Assembly: GCF_012272835.1 (NCBI RefSeq)
Contig: NZ_JAAWWK010000001.1
Span: 62,001-126,000 of the forward strand
Direction of reading: 5' to 3'
Length of the DNA: 64,000 nt
Source: Spongiibacter thalassae
GTDB lineage: Bacteria; Pseudomonadota; Gammaproteobacteria; Pseudomonadales; Spongiibacteraceae
The notes beneath the pieces are model-generated. The model had not been told where the DNA came from. It saw nothing but the letters and a program-made list of their open reading frames with translations, and ran no database searches. Positions within the stretch are counted from its first letter, which is position 1; each line of letters begins with the position of its first letter. Below, piece after piece: positions 17,636 through 25,636 of the stretch. The position numbers and the translations under genes are program-made.

Positions 17636-18700
17636 ATGAGTGATATGTCTAGCGCAATGGATGAGGCGGTGGCCGCAGCGAAATCTAATTATGCCGTTAT
17701 TGATAATAAAAAGCTTAAGGTATTTTTGGGAAAAATATTTGAGGCGGATGTAAATATTTTGCAGGTGCAAGGTGGTGCAGAAAAGTCAGGGTCATCCTCG
17801 GGGATACTGATTTTCGACGCTGCAATCGAACATGAGGAGGGCCAAGAGCTCAAAAAGCTGGTGCTGCGTTACGACCCTGAAAGTAATGATCGATTGTTTT
17901 TTGAATATGATCTGGAAAGCCAGTACGTACTAATAAAGAAGCTGCAAGACAGTGGCCTGCCACTCCCGAAGGTTTACGGTATAGATGTGAGTGGTGATTG
18001 TCTGGGGGTCTCAGGGTTTATTATGGATTGCGTTGTTGGCTTGCCAATACCGACATCGTTATTTGCCAGTGGTCCATTGGTTGAAGCTAGCGATGAGCAG
18101 CGCGAAAATATATATCAGCAAATACTTGGCACGCTCGTTTCAATACATTCGCTTGATCTTGCTGAGTTTGGGTTGGCCGATTATACAAAAATAGCGCCTG
18201 GTGATACAGCGCAGGAAAAGCTTATAAATTGGTGGTGGAAAACATGGGATTGGGCAAAGCCCGAGGGCTTTGAGCGATTAGTGCCCGTTCGCCAGTGGCT
18301 ACTTGATAATGCCCCAGTAGAAAACAATATGGTGTTAATGCATGGGGATCCAAATTTAGGCAACTATATGCTCGACAACGGGAAAGTTACGGCTATTTTG
18401 GATTGGGAGTTGTCAAGTATTGGTAGTCCTGAGCTGGACTTGGCGATACAGGTATTGTCGATGGAAGCGCATATGCCATATGCCGATCAGTTACCTGTAA
18501 CCCCGCCGACTCAGGAACAGTGGTTGTCGTATTACTATGAGGCTGGCGGTCGACCGCTGAAAAATTTCGACTATTTTCGCAAGCAGGCGGCATACCAAAT
18601 TTTAGTTTGCTTGGGTTCTATGTGTAATTATTTACCTGAAAGCGTATCAGCGTCATATAAGGTGATGGCGGAATTTTATTGGGCTGAAGTTGAAGGTTGA
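17636..18700 (+). CDS. Phosphotransferase family protein (APH/ACAD10-11 N-domain type)
   Basis: The 354-residue aminoglycoside-phosphotransferase-fold kinase has the catalytic loop HGDPNLGN (about 236-243) and metal-binding DWE (256-258) within the segment AILDWELSSIGSPELDLA. This subgroup accompanies acyl-CoA dehydrogenases, and ACAD10/ACAD11 and LvaA homologues phosphorylate 4-hydroxyacyl-CoA. It is more likely metabolic than a resistance gene, given the P450/dehydrogenase neighbourhood. Start ATG 17636 has a strong AAGGAG site. Confidence 0.88.
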   Translation: MSDMSSAMDEAVAAAKSNYAVIDNKKLKVFLGKIFEADVNILQVQGGAEKSGSSSGILIFDAAIEHEEGQELKKLVLRYDPESNDRLFFEYDLESQYVLIKKLQDSGLPLPKVYGIDVSGDCLGVSGFIMDCVVGLPIPTSLFASGPLVEASDEQRENIYQQILGTLVSIHSLDLAEFGLADYTKIAPGDTAQEKLINWWWKTWDWAKPEGFERLVPVRQWLLDNAPVENNMVLMHGDPNLGNYMLDNGKVTAILDWELSSIGSPELDLAIQVLSMEAHMPYADQLPVTPPTQEQWLSYYYEAGGRPLKNFDYFRKQAAYQILVCLGSMCNYLPESVSASYKVMAEFYWAEVEG

Positions 18701-18830
18701 GAGCTGCTGATTCTAATAGTTATATTGGGTGAGATCATTATTTTTAATAGTAACTGGATAATATAATTAATCTGGAAGGTCGATTGTATTAGAAATGCTT
18801 TATTTTTAATAATAATATTTTGGATTAGCG

Positions 18831-20318
18831 ATGAAAGACGTACTCATTATAGGCGCTAGTATTTCTGGACTTTCAGCGGCATTGGCCTTTCAGGCCAAAG
18901 GCTTCAAGGTCACCGTTATCGAAAGTGATTCCGCGCCAAATTCAGATATTACTCCTGCCGATGCTTGGTCTTGGCGTCGCAGGGGAGTTGCGCATGCGAT
19001 GCAGCCACATTTTTTTCTAAGTGGATTGCGTAATTATCTTGCTGATTTATACCCAGGCTTACTAAAGGATTTTATCGAGGCAGGTGTAGAGCAAATATCG
19101 CTCAGCCAATGCATTCATTCATCGGCGGCTCACCGCTATAAGGCCAAGGATAACGACGCAGACCTCACTTTTTTTGCAGCGAGGCGCAGTGCATTTGAGT
19201 TGGTTATGTATCGTTACGTTGAGCGTCAGGAAAATATTCAGTTACTCCCCGATGTAAGAGTGAAAGAATTGCTGTTCGATGGGACTCGCGCTCCCTTTAC
19301 AGTTAAGGCGTGCTTGGCTGCATCCGCTGGAGAAATAAAGCGGTACGATGCCGATTACGTTGTCGATGCGTCTGGTCGCACCACAAACTTAATAAAGCCT
19401 ATATGTCAGGCTGGTGCGATTGTTGATGATTTTACGTATAAATCAAAGTCAGCTTACTACACCCGTCATTATCGGCTTTTACCAGGTCAAGAAGCACCTG
19501 AATTTATCGGAATGCCGAGCGCTATGTTCGATGACATCGTCGTGGTGACCTTTATAGCTGATAATAGAAATTTTGTTATTTCGATAGTGGTGAATCAAGA
19601 TGATCCACTTCTATACGGGAATTCAATGAGCGATACCACAGTGTTTGAGGAAATTGTTCGTCGAATTCCGAAGGCTTCGCGTTGGATCGAATCGAGCCGA
19701 GCTGAGCCAACGTCGAGTGTCATTGCGTGGGCAAATATGGACTTTTTCTGGCGATCATTGGTCAGCGCTGAACAGCCCCAAATACTCGGCTATTTTCCGG
19801 TGGGTGATACCATGGTGCGGAGCAACCCAAAATTTGGCCGAGGTTGCACATGGGCGGTGATGGGCTCACATATTCTTGCGGAGAGTATTGCTGCGGGTGG
19901 TGATGTGTCAGAGATGACCCTTCGTTACGAGCGCAGTATAAACCAATATTTTAGAAGTGATTGGGAAGTCATGTTACAAGTTGATAAAGACGACCAAATG
20001 CGATTTGAAAGAGCAGTTGGATTGCGTCGCAGAACATTGTTATCTGGATTATACGCAAAATTTACCGGTTTAACTTCAAATGTCGCTGTCTCGGTCGATC
20101 CTGAGTTGTACAGGGAAGTCGTACGCGGTTTTTACGGTTTAACTTCTCCTACGGCGTGGTTAAAGAAGCCAAGTAACTGGTTTCGAATTCTAAAATCGGT
20201 GTTTATGCCAAGTGAATCGAAACGGCTTGCTATTGCTTATTCAAAGCGTCCCAGTCGATCAGAAATGGAAAGAATAATAAATAATTGTAGAGCTAGCGTC
20301 AACGTTGGAGAACTATGA
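18831..20318 (+). CDS. FAD-dependent oxidoreductase/monooxygenase-like flavoprotein
   Basis: The 495-residue protein has an N-terminal FAD-binding Rossmann motif (IIGASISGLSAALAF, about 6-20) followed by an acidic ESD. A GD-type motif (FPVGDTMVRSNPKFGRGCTWA) lies near residues 322-342. This layout belongs to the geranylgeranyl-reductase / squalene-epoxidase / flavin-monooxygenase superfamily, but the substrate is unknown. The next gene overlaps its stop by 4 bp (ATGA), so the two are translationally coupled. Confidence 0.8.
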   Translation: MKDVLIIGASISGLSAALAFQAKGFKVTVIESDSAPNSDITPADAWSWRRRGVAHAMQPHFFLSGLRNYLADLYPGLLKDFIEAGVEQISLSQCIHSSAAHRYKAKDNDADLTFFAARRSAFELVMYRYVERQENIQLLPDVRVKELLFDGTRAPFTVKACLAASAGEIKRYDADYVVDASGRTTNLIKPICQAGAIVDDFTYKSKSAYYTRHYRLLPGQEAPEFIGMPSAMFDDIVVVTFIADNRNFVISIVVNQDDPLLYGNSMSDTTVFEEIVRRIPKASRWIESSRAEPTSSVIAWANMDFFWRSLVSAEQPQILGYFPVGDTMVRSNPKFGRGCTWAVMGSHILAESIAAGGDVSEMTLRYERSINQYFRSDWEVMLQVDKDDQMRFERAVGLRRRTLLSGLYAKFTGLTSNVAVSVDPELYREVVRGFYGLTSPTAWLKKPSNWFRILKSVFMPSESKRLAIAYSKRPSRSEMERIINNCRASVNVGEL

Positions 20319-20704
20319 TGCCAAGTTATTCTTCATTGTTAAATGATAATAAAGGTAAATCGAATTCTGGCACCTTGCTGGTGATTTATTGCATAACGGC
20401 TGTATTAAGCGTGTCGTATTATTTTGGAGTCGCGTGGATTAAAAGCGGCATCGCTGCGACTATTCCTCAATTTCTCGATGCGTCAGTAGAGTATTTATGG
20501 GTGCGAGGTGTCTTGGTCGATTTCTTAATGTTTAATACATTTATTTCCATATGGTTATTCTATCGAGAAAAAACATTATTAGGTGGTGCGCTAACAACGC
20601 TCCTGTTTTGGGCATCCGGATCGATTTTCCTTGGATTATATATAGCCTTGTTGTGGCTTAAATATGGGTCTATGAAGTCCATATTGTTAGGCAGGAATGC
20701 ATAG
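20315..20704 (+). CDS. Small integral membrane protein, possibly DUF1475-like
   Basis: The 129-residue protein has about three hydrophobic helices (roughly 20-40, 66-85, 90-115), with a short YREK loop between the second and third. It resembles small DUF1475/DUF2834-type membrane proteins, but I am not sure of the family. Its ATG overlaps the stop of the upstream flavoprotein gene, implying a linked function such as membrane anchoring or electron delivery (inference). It ends before a terminator-like hairpin. Confidence 0.65.
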   Translation: MMPSYSSLLNDNKGKSNSGTLLVIYCITAVLSVSYYFGVAWIKSGIAATIPQFLDASVEYLWVRGVLVDFLMFNTFISIWLFYREKTLLGGALTTLLFWASGSIFLGLYIALLWLKYGSMKSILLGRNA

Positions 20705-20739
20705 AATAGTTTCGGTAAGTTAAATGAGAATTTTTTGCC

Positions 20740-20760
20740 GTTCTCGCCGTTTCCGAGAAC
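20740..20760 (+). terminator. Terminator-like hairpin
   Basis: GTTCTCG and CGAGAAC form a 7-bp stem with a 7-nt loop. TTT follows and TTTTTT precedes it. It lies 36 bp after the small membrane protein gene. Confidence 0.5.
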
Positions 20761-20800
20761 TTTGCGTTAGCAAGAAATTAGATATTATCTGTATTTAGTC

Positions 20801-20823
20801 ATCGATAATTATAATTTATCGAT
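20801..20823. promoter_or_regulatory. 23-bp near-perfect inverted repeat upstream of the AttH-like gene
   Basis: ATCGATAA and TTATCGAT are separated by TTATAAT. The site lies 49 bp upstream of the preferred start codon. Its centre contains a -10-like TATAAT, so it could be an operator over the promoter. The binding protein is unknown. Confidence 0.45.
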
Positions 20824-20872
20824 CAATAGAGTGGCGCAGTATTTCCTAAGTGTGAAAATGGAGATGAAATTA

Positions 20873-21868
20873 ATGAATTACGATGTTTCTTGGGACAAGC
20901 CCCATCAAGCGGTGGATGATGTACTTTGGCAGGAGAGTGATGCGTACTGGTTTTACGATACGGAGCAAGGTATTGGTGGCTTTCATCGTATAGGGCAGAA
21001 GCCGAAATTGGGTAAGGGGCAGCTTACGCTTTTTGTATTTAAAACCGGTGCTCAGCGTTTTGTTATGAGTGATGGCGACCGTACTGAGAAAGAGCTCACA
21101 TCAGCTGCGCGTCAGGAATCCAAACAAGTTGTCGGGGGGCATACAGCAGAGGCTTTGGGCGATGCTCGAATGCGCTTTACATGGGAGGAGCCCGAAACAT
21201 CTGCAGATCTTGAATTTTACGAGGCATTTTATGAGCCACGCGATTGGTCTAAGTCTGGTCATTCCAAAGATTTTATGAGTAATATTAATTCCGACGGACA
21301 TTTAGAATGCTCAGGAAAAATTCGCGGCGTAATTCGTATTGGTGATAGCTCATATAATATTGACGCGCTAGCACACAGGGATCGTTCCTGGGGTGTGCGC
21401 GATAACGCTCGAGTTTCTATGCATCGCTACCGAATGTTTAGCGGCACAGTAGGACCTGAGATGAGTTTTGCTTGTTTCCTACTGGATTTAAAAGGAGGCC
21501 AGAAGATGGTTGCTGGCTTTGCTAAAGTTGAGGGGCAAGATTATGACGTGCATGACCTCCGCGTAATCACGCTTTTAGACAGCGATGGGCTAACCCCTCT
21601 GAAATCAATCGGAATATTGACTCTGGAAAGTGGCGAAGAACTGAGGATTGAAACGACTTCAGTCCAAGGGTTTATTACACCTGTGAGGGAGGCTTATTCC
21701 GTTAGTCAAGATCATATATCGACCTTTATATATAAAGATAAAATTGGCTTCATGGATCTTGAGCTTTGCATGAATCCAGGCAGGGGTGATTATATACCTA
21801 CTAAAGATGATGTTACTTTCGTAGCCGTAGAGCAGGGGTTGTCTGGATTTAGTCAGTACGAGTACTGA
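20873..21868 (+). CDS. AttH/CrtC-like lipocalin-fold protein (DUF7064/7065 type)
   Basis: The protein has about 331 residues from the preferred ATG 20873, which has GGAG 9 nt upstream; GTG 20831 would add 14 residues. It shows the motif HRDRSWGVRD in the middle, with strands on either side, as in proteins related to hydroxyneurosporene synthase (CrtC) and AttH. CrtC hydrates isoprenoid double bonds, while most relatives have no known reaction. A paralogue with RDKSWGPRD lies at the window end. It sits between a flavoprotein and a TonB receptor, so a role in handling a hydrophobic isoprenoid-like ligand is plausible. Confidence 0.72.
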   Translation: MNYDVSWDKPHQAVDDVLWQESDAYWFYDTEQGIGGFHRIGQKPKLGKGQLTLFVFKTGAQRFVMSDGDRTEKELTSAARQESKQVVGGHTAEALGDARMRFTWEEPETSADLEFYEAFYEPRDWSKSGHSKDFMSNINSDGHLECSGKIRGVIRIGDSSYNIDALAHRDRSWGVRDNARVSMHRYRMFSGTVGPEMSFACFLLDLKGGQKMVAGFAKVEGQDYDVHDLRVITLLDSDGLTPLKSIGILTLESGEELRIETTSVQGFITPVREAYSVSQDHISTFIYKDKIGFMDLELCMNPGRGDYIPTKDDVTFVAVEQGLSGFSQYEY

Positions 21869-22027
21869 TTCATTATTCGTAATTTAAAAAGTTTAAAGCA
21901 GATAATAATTGCCGAGATGGCAGCGCTATGACTACGACGTAGCGCCAACCTAGGCTTGGATAAATAGATGTTGTTTTGCTTTCGTGCGGTATTCAAATTA
22001 TTAATTAGTAGCAAGGAAGGAAATAGT

Positions 22028-24277
22028 ATGAGAAGTAGTATTATGTCGAGAACATGTCCGGCCTCTGCATTTGTTGCAGTTATAGCGTTGGGGATACAGG
22101 GAGTCTATGGCGCTGGACTTGCCCTGGAAGAGGTTATAGTAACTGCACAAAAACGCGAACAAGGACTTTCAGACCTGAGTGCTTCAATATCCGTAGTGGG
22201 TGGTGAAGATCTAGGATTTCGTGATATTTCGAATGCGTCAGACATTTCACAATCGGTGCCCAATTTACAGTATGGCAACGTCGCTGGCGCGTCGCAAATA
22301 ACTATTCGTGGCATAGGTTTAAACGTCGAAACGGGGTTTGCGGAACCGGCTGTAGCGGTACACATCGATGGAGTATATTTAGGTCGAGCCAATGGTGCTG
22401 CACTAGGCTTGTCTGATCTAGCCGCAGTAGAAGTATTGCGTGGTCCTCAAGGCACGCTTTACGGCCGAAATGCGACCGGAGGGGTGATAAATTTTATAAC
22501 GAATAAGCCTACCCAGGAATTTGAAGGCGAGATCAGTGCGGGTGTCGCGTCTTTTGGCGGTGTTAGTGGCCGAGGGTATTTGTCCGGTCCGTTTAGTGAT
22601 AAATTTCGGGGAAGAGTATTTGTTGAATATGAAGATGGCGATGGGCATATAAAAAACGGTTTTACCGGTGAATCAGAAGGTGGAGTAGAAGCAACGACAA
22701 TAAAGGGAAGCTTGAGTTACGATTTGACAGAAACTTTAACATCTGACTTGTCTTACTTGCTTATAAATCAAAATTGGCATGGTCCAACTTTTGAAAAAGT
22801 CGTTCCCGGTGGCTTTGCTTCTATACAGGGCGTGGGGTACGATTCCAGACCAAATCATGTACGTAACAATGTCGACCCAAGTTCGGATATCGATATGCAA
22901 GTTGCCTCGCTTAGCTTGGACTGGGTAAAGGATAATTTCACGCTACGATCGATAACGGGTTATAGTAAGTTTGAGCGCCTTGATCTGATAGATGGTGAAG
23001 CAACGGCGCTGGATTATTTAGTCAGTAGCCGAGACGAAAATTCTGAGGCATTTTCGCAGGAATTAAACTTTAGCGGTAGCTACGACGATTTCGTTGATTG
23101 GATTGCAGGTGCGTATGCCTTTCACGAAGAAAGCTATGCGCTGACAGATGTAGTGACAGGCGAATACAAAGGTGGTCCAGCTCTCGCATTTGCGATGGGT
23201 GCAGGAGAGTACGGTGTCGAGAACCCAAATGATTTACTTTCGGATCCCGCATTCGTAGCAGACTTCGCTACGTGGTCTTCTGATCCCGCTAACGCGGCAT
23301 TTCTTGCCGTACCTGCATTTAACTCGTTAGCGTATAATAGGCTGATTGAGCAAGTAGATGTCCTCGGATTTTTCTCAGATGCTACGGTTCATTTTTCCGA
23401 GCAGACGCGTGTTAAGGCTGGAATACGCTATAGTGAAGAAAAGAAAAAGGGAAATCAGTCGGTGATTAATTTCGATGGTGCATTGACGCTATGTGATGAT
23501 TTGGATTCTGAGATTTCATTTTATGACGTTTCGCCAAAGCTCGTATTTGAGAATAATATTACGCATGGTTCTATGCTATATGCGCAGTATCAGCAAGGAT
23601 TCAAATCTGGTGGATACAATCAGTCTGGCTGCGAAGCTTTCGAGCCAGAAGAGGTTGTCGCTTATGAGGCTGGGTTAAAAAGTAAGTTGATTGACGACCG
23701 GCTATTTGTTGCAATCGCCGCATTTACCTACGATTACACTAATCTCCAAGTGCTGCTTATAAGGGATTTTGTCGGTTATGTAGAAAACGCAGCTGACTCT
23801 ACAATAAACGGAATTGAAATTGAGTCTAAGTTTGCGGTCACAGAAAATATCGCAATTGATTTTTCCGCTTCTTGGCTAGATGCGACATACGGTAATTTCG
23901 TTGATTCAGACGGCTCCGATTACGCAGGAAATCGACTGAGCCGGTCACCGGAGTATACGGCGTTTGGCGGCTTGGATTATACGCTTCCGCTCAGTTTCTA
24001 TAATATTGAAGAGCTTCGTTTAAGAGCTGAAGCATATTGGTCAGATGACGTATATTTCCGGCCATCAAATACGGATAATGATAAACAAGAAAGTTATGCA
24101 GTATATAATGCATATGCTTCTATATATGGTGCGCAATCGCGATATCATATAGGTGCATTTGTTAAAAATATAACCGATGAAGAATACTTGGAAAGTGTTA
24201 TTAAATTGGCAGATGGACTCGACGGGCACTATTCGCTACCGAGAACATGGGGAATTGAAATGAGTGTTAAATTTTGA
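22028..24277 (+). CDS. TonB-dependent outer-membrane receptor
   Basis: This receptor has about 749 residues from ATG 22028, which follows an AAGGAAGGAAA site; the open frame upstream to 21968 lacks support. It has a signal peptide (VAVIALGIQGVYGAG), a TonB-box-like EEVIVTAQKRE, a plug with VPNLQYG, RGIGLNVETG, VHIDGVYLGR and VEVLRGPQGTLYGRNATGG, a 22-strand barrel, and a C-terminal Phe. It would import a large or scarce substrate using TonB energy. The next TonB receptor is closely similar in the plug. Both lie within the P450/dehydrogenase locus, suggesting its substrate enters here. Confidence 0.93.
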   Translation: MRSSIMSRTCPASAFVAVIALGIQGVYGAGLALEEVIVTAQKREQGLSDLSASISVVGGEDLGFRDISNASDISQSVPNLQYGNVAGASQITIRGIGLNVETGFAEPAVAVHIDGVYLGRANGAALGLSDLAAVEVLRGPQGTLYGRNATGGVINFITNKPTQEFEGEISAGVASFGGVSGRGYLSGPFSDKFRGRVFVEYEDGDGHIKNGFTGESEGGVEATTIKGSLSYDLTETLTSDLSYLLINQNWHGPTFEKVVPGGFASIQGVGYDSRPNHVRNNVDPSSDIDMQVASLSLDWVKDNFTLRSITGYSKFERLDLIDGEATALDYLVSSRDENSEAFSQELNFSGSYDDFVDWIAGAYAFHEESYALTDVVTGEYKGGPALAFAMGAGEYGVENPNDLLSDPAFVADFATWSSDPANAAFLAVPAFNSLAYNRLIEQVDVLGFFSDATVHFSEQTRVKAGIRYSEEKKKGNQSVINFDGALTLCDDLDSEISFYDVSPKLVFENNITHGSMLYAQYQQGFKSGGYNQSGCEAFEPEEVVAYEAGLKSKLIDDRLFVAIAAFTYDYTNLQVLLIRDFVGYVENAADSTINGIEIESKFAVTENIAIDFSASWLDATYGNFVDSDGSDYAGNRLSRSPEYTAFGGLDYTLPLSFYNIEELRLRAEAYWSDDVYFRPSNTDNDKQESYAVYNAYASIYGAQSRYHIGAFVKNITDEEYLESVIKLADGLDGHYSLPRTWGIEMSVKF

Positions 24278-24298
24278 TGACTGAAAGGGGGGCTTGGG

Positions 24299-24331
24299 AG
24301 TTATAGCGAAGGTTTAACCTTCGCTATAACT
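24299..24331 (+). terminator. Perfect 16-bp inverted repeat, terminator-like
   Basis: AGTTATAGCGAAGGTT is followed by a single T and its exact reverse complement, 21 bp after the receptor stop codon. There is no long T run immediately after it, so termination may be factor-assisted. Confidence 0.6.
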
Positions 24332-24492
24332 GTAGAGGTCATTTCGAGTTTTTCTCTGTAGTAAGACATTATCGATAGTAAGCTTGTTGGAGGTTTTTTG
24401 CTCTTTAGGATTTCTATTAAACATCGTGTAGTCAGAGAAAGTGACCTTTCCCCAGAGTTAGTACCACAACCCCGATGAGATTACCCAAAAAA

Positions 24493-25233
24493 TTATGCCG
24501 CCTGTTCAGCAAATGCAACAGGTGGCAAATAGTCCAGAGAGCTGTGGGGGCGCACATGGTTGTAGTGGTGCCTCCACTGCTTGATCTCTGCCTTGGCTTC
24601 TTCCATTGATCTAAACCAGTGACGGTTCAAGCATTCGTTTCTGAATTTTCCATTCAAGCTTTCAACGAAAGCATTCTGTGTCGGTTTTCCCGGCTGTATG
24701 AATCCAAGCTTTACGCCTGATTCCTGACTCCAGAAGAACATGGCCTTGCTGGTAAATTCGGTGCCGTTGTCGCAGATAATCGTATTCGGTTTGCCGCGAG
24801 TCTCGATTAGCTGACCAAGAAAGCGAGCGACTTGCCGACCACTAATCGATACGGAAACCAGCCGCCCAACCATCTCCCGGGAATAATCATCAACAATATT
24901 CAGTACCCGAAAGCGCCGCCCATTGCTCAATTGATCTGACACAAAGTCCATCGACCATCGTTGATTGATACCTAAAGGCACTTCCATTGGCTGACGTGGA
25001 CGCTGTAGTTTCCTTCGCTTCTTGGTGCGCACTTGCAGCCCTTCTTCGGTGTAAATCCGATAAGTACGCTTTCTATTAATAACCAACCCTTCGGCCTTAA
25101 GAAGGCCATGCAGCAACAAATAGCCATAGGCTGTGCGACTGATGCCCACTAACCGGCAAGCCGATCGCTCACTGATACGATGCTCTGAGATCATATGCCT
25201 GGCTATCTGCTTGCGACCGGCGGACTTCACCAC
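24493..25233 (-). pseudogene. IS3-family OrfB transposase with in-frame deletion
   Basis: The DDE integrase-core frame has 246 residues and shows SMDFVSDQ, VDDYSRE, CDNGTEFTSKAMFFW, KPTQNAFVESLNGKFRNECL and YNHVRPHSSL, so the D-D-E residues are present. After GISRTAY about 30 residues of the usual HTH/linker region are missing and the sequence resumes at GYLLLHGLL. The likely expression route is -1 frameshifting from orfA at the A6G run (25233-25239). With orfA truncated, the element is probably inactive. Confidence 0.8.
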
Positions 25234-25355
25234 TTTTTTGACAACACATCCTTCATCGCTTCAACTTCGAGGAGCTTCTCTGCCAACAGCCGTTTTAGCT
25301 TGTTGTTCTCGCTTTCCAGCTCTCGTAGCCGTTTGGCTTCGTTGACAAGGTCTCA
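25227..25355 (-). pseudogene. IS3-family OrfA, C-terminal remnant
   Basis: The minus strand encodes EAKRLRELESENNKLK, then LLAEKLLEVEAMKDVL, then SKKW and a stop: the leucine-zipper-like coiled coil and typical end of IS3 OrfA. The helix-turn-helix part is absent. The A6G slippery run before the stop is intact. Confidence 0.75.
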
Positions 25356-25636
25356 CTTATACCTACCCTGGTGCAGGTATTTTAGGTGTCGATCATCGAG
25401 GCTGTTCGCTTCTGGTTGCCTTTTTTGGGGCTCTTTTGAGGAAAATCCATCGGAATATCGCGCCATCGGGCGATTGTGGGTTCATAATGGCATGGTGAAT
25501 GGTTATATTAGTGACTATAAGAGCATAAAAGTCGAATAAACGCACAAAAAAGTTGTTTTCGTCGCGAGGGGGCGCTATATTGGGTGTGCTCGAATGGGCT
25601 CAGATAAAGGCGTGATCTAAAGCTGCGGAGGCATAT

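Larger units (their letters stand above)
24442..25355 (-). mobile_element. IS3-family element, truncated
   Basis: The orfB end carries TGACCTTTCCCCAGAG at 24442-24457, which looks like an IS3-family terminal repeat. The element includes a shortened orfB and only the last third or so of orfA, and no matching repeat was found at the other end. It lies between the two similar TonB receptor genes. Confidence 0.72.

Noticed and set aside
17636-18700. Aminoglycoside-resistance kinase
   Set aside because: APH fold, but the neighbourhood and the ACAD-linked subgroup point to metabolism rather than resistance.
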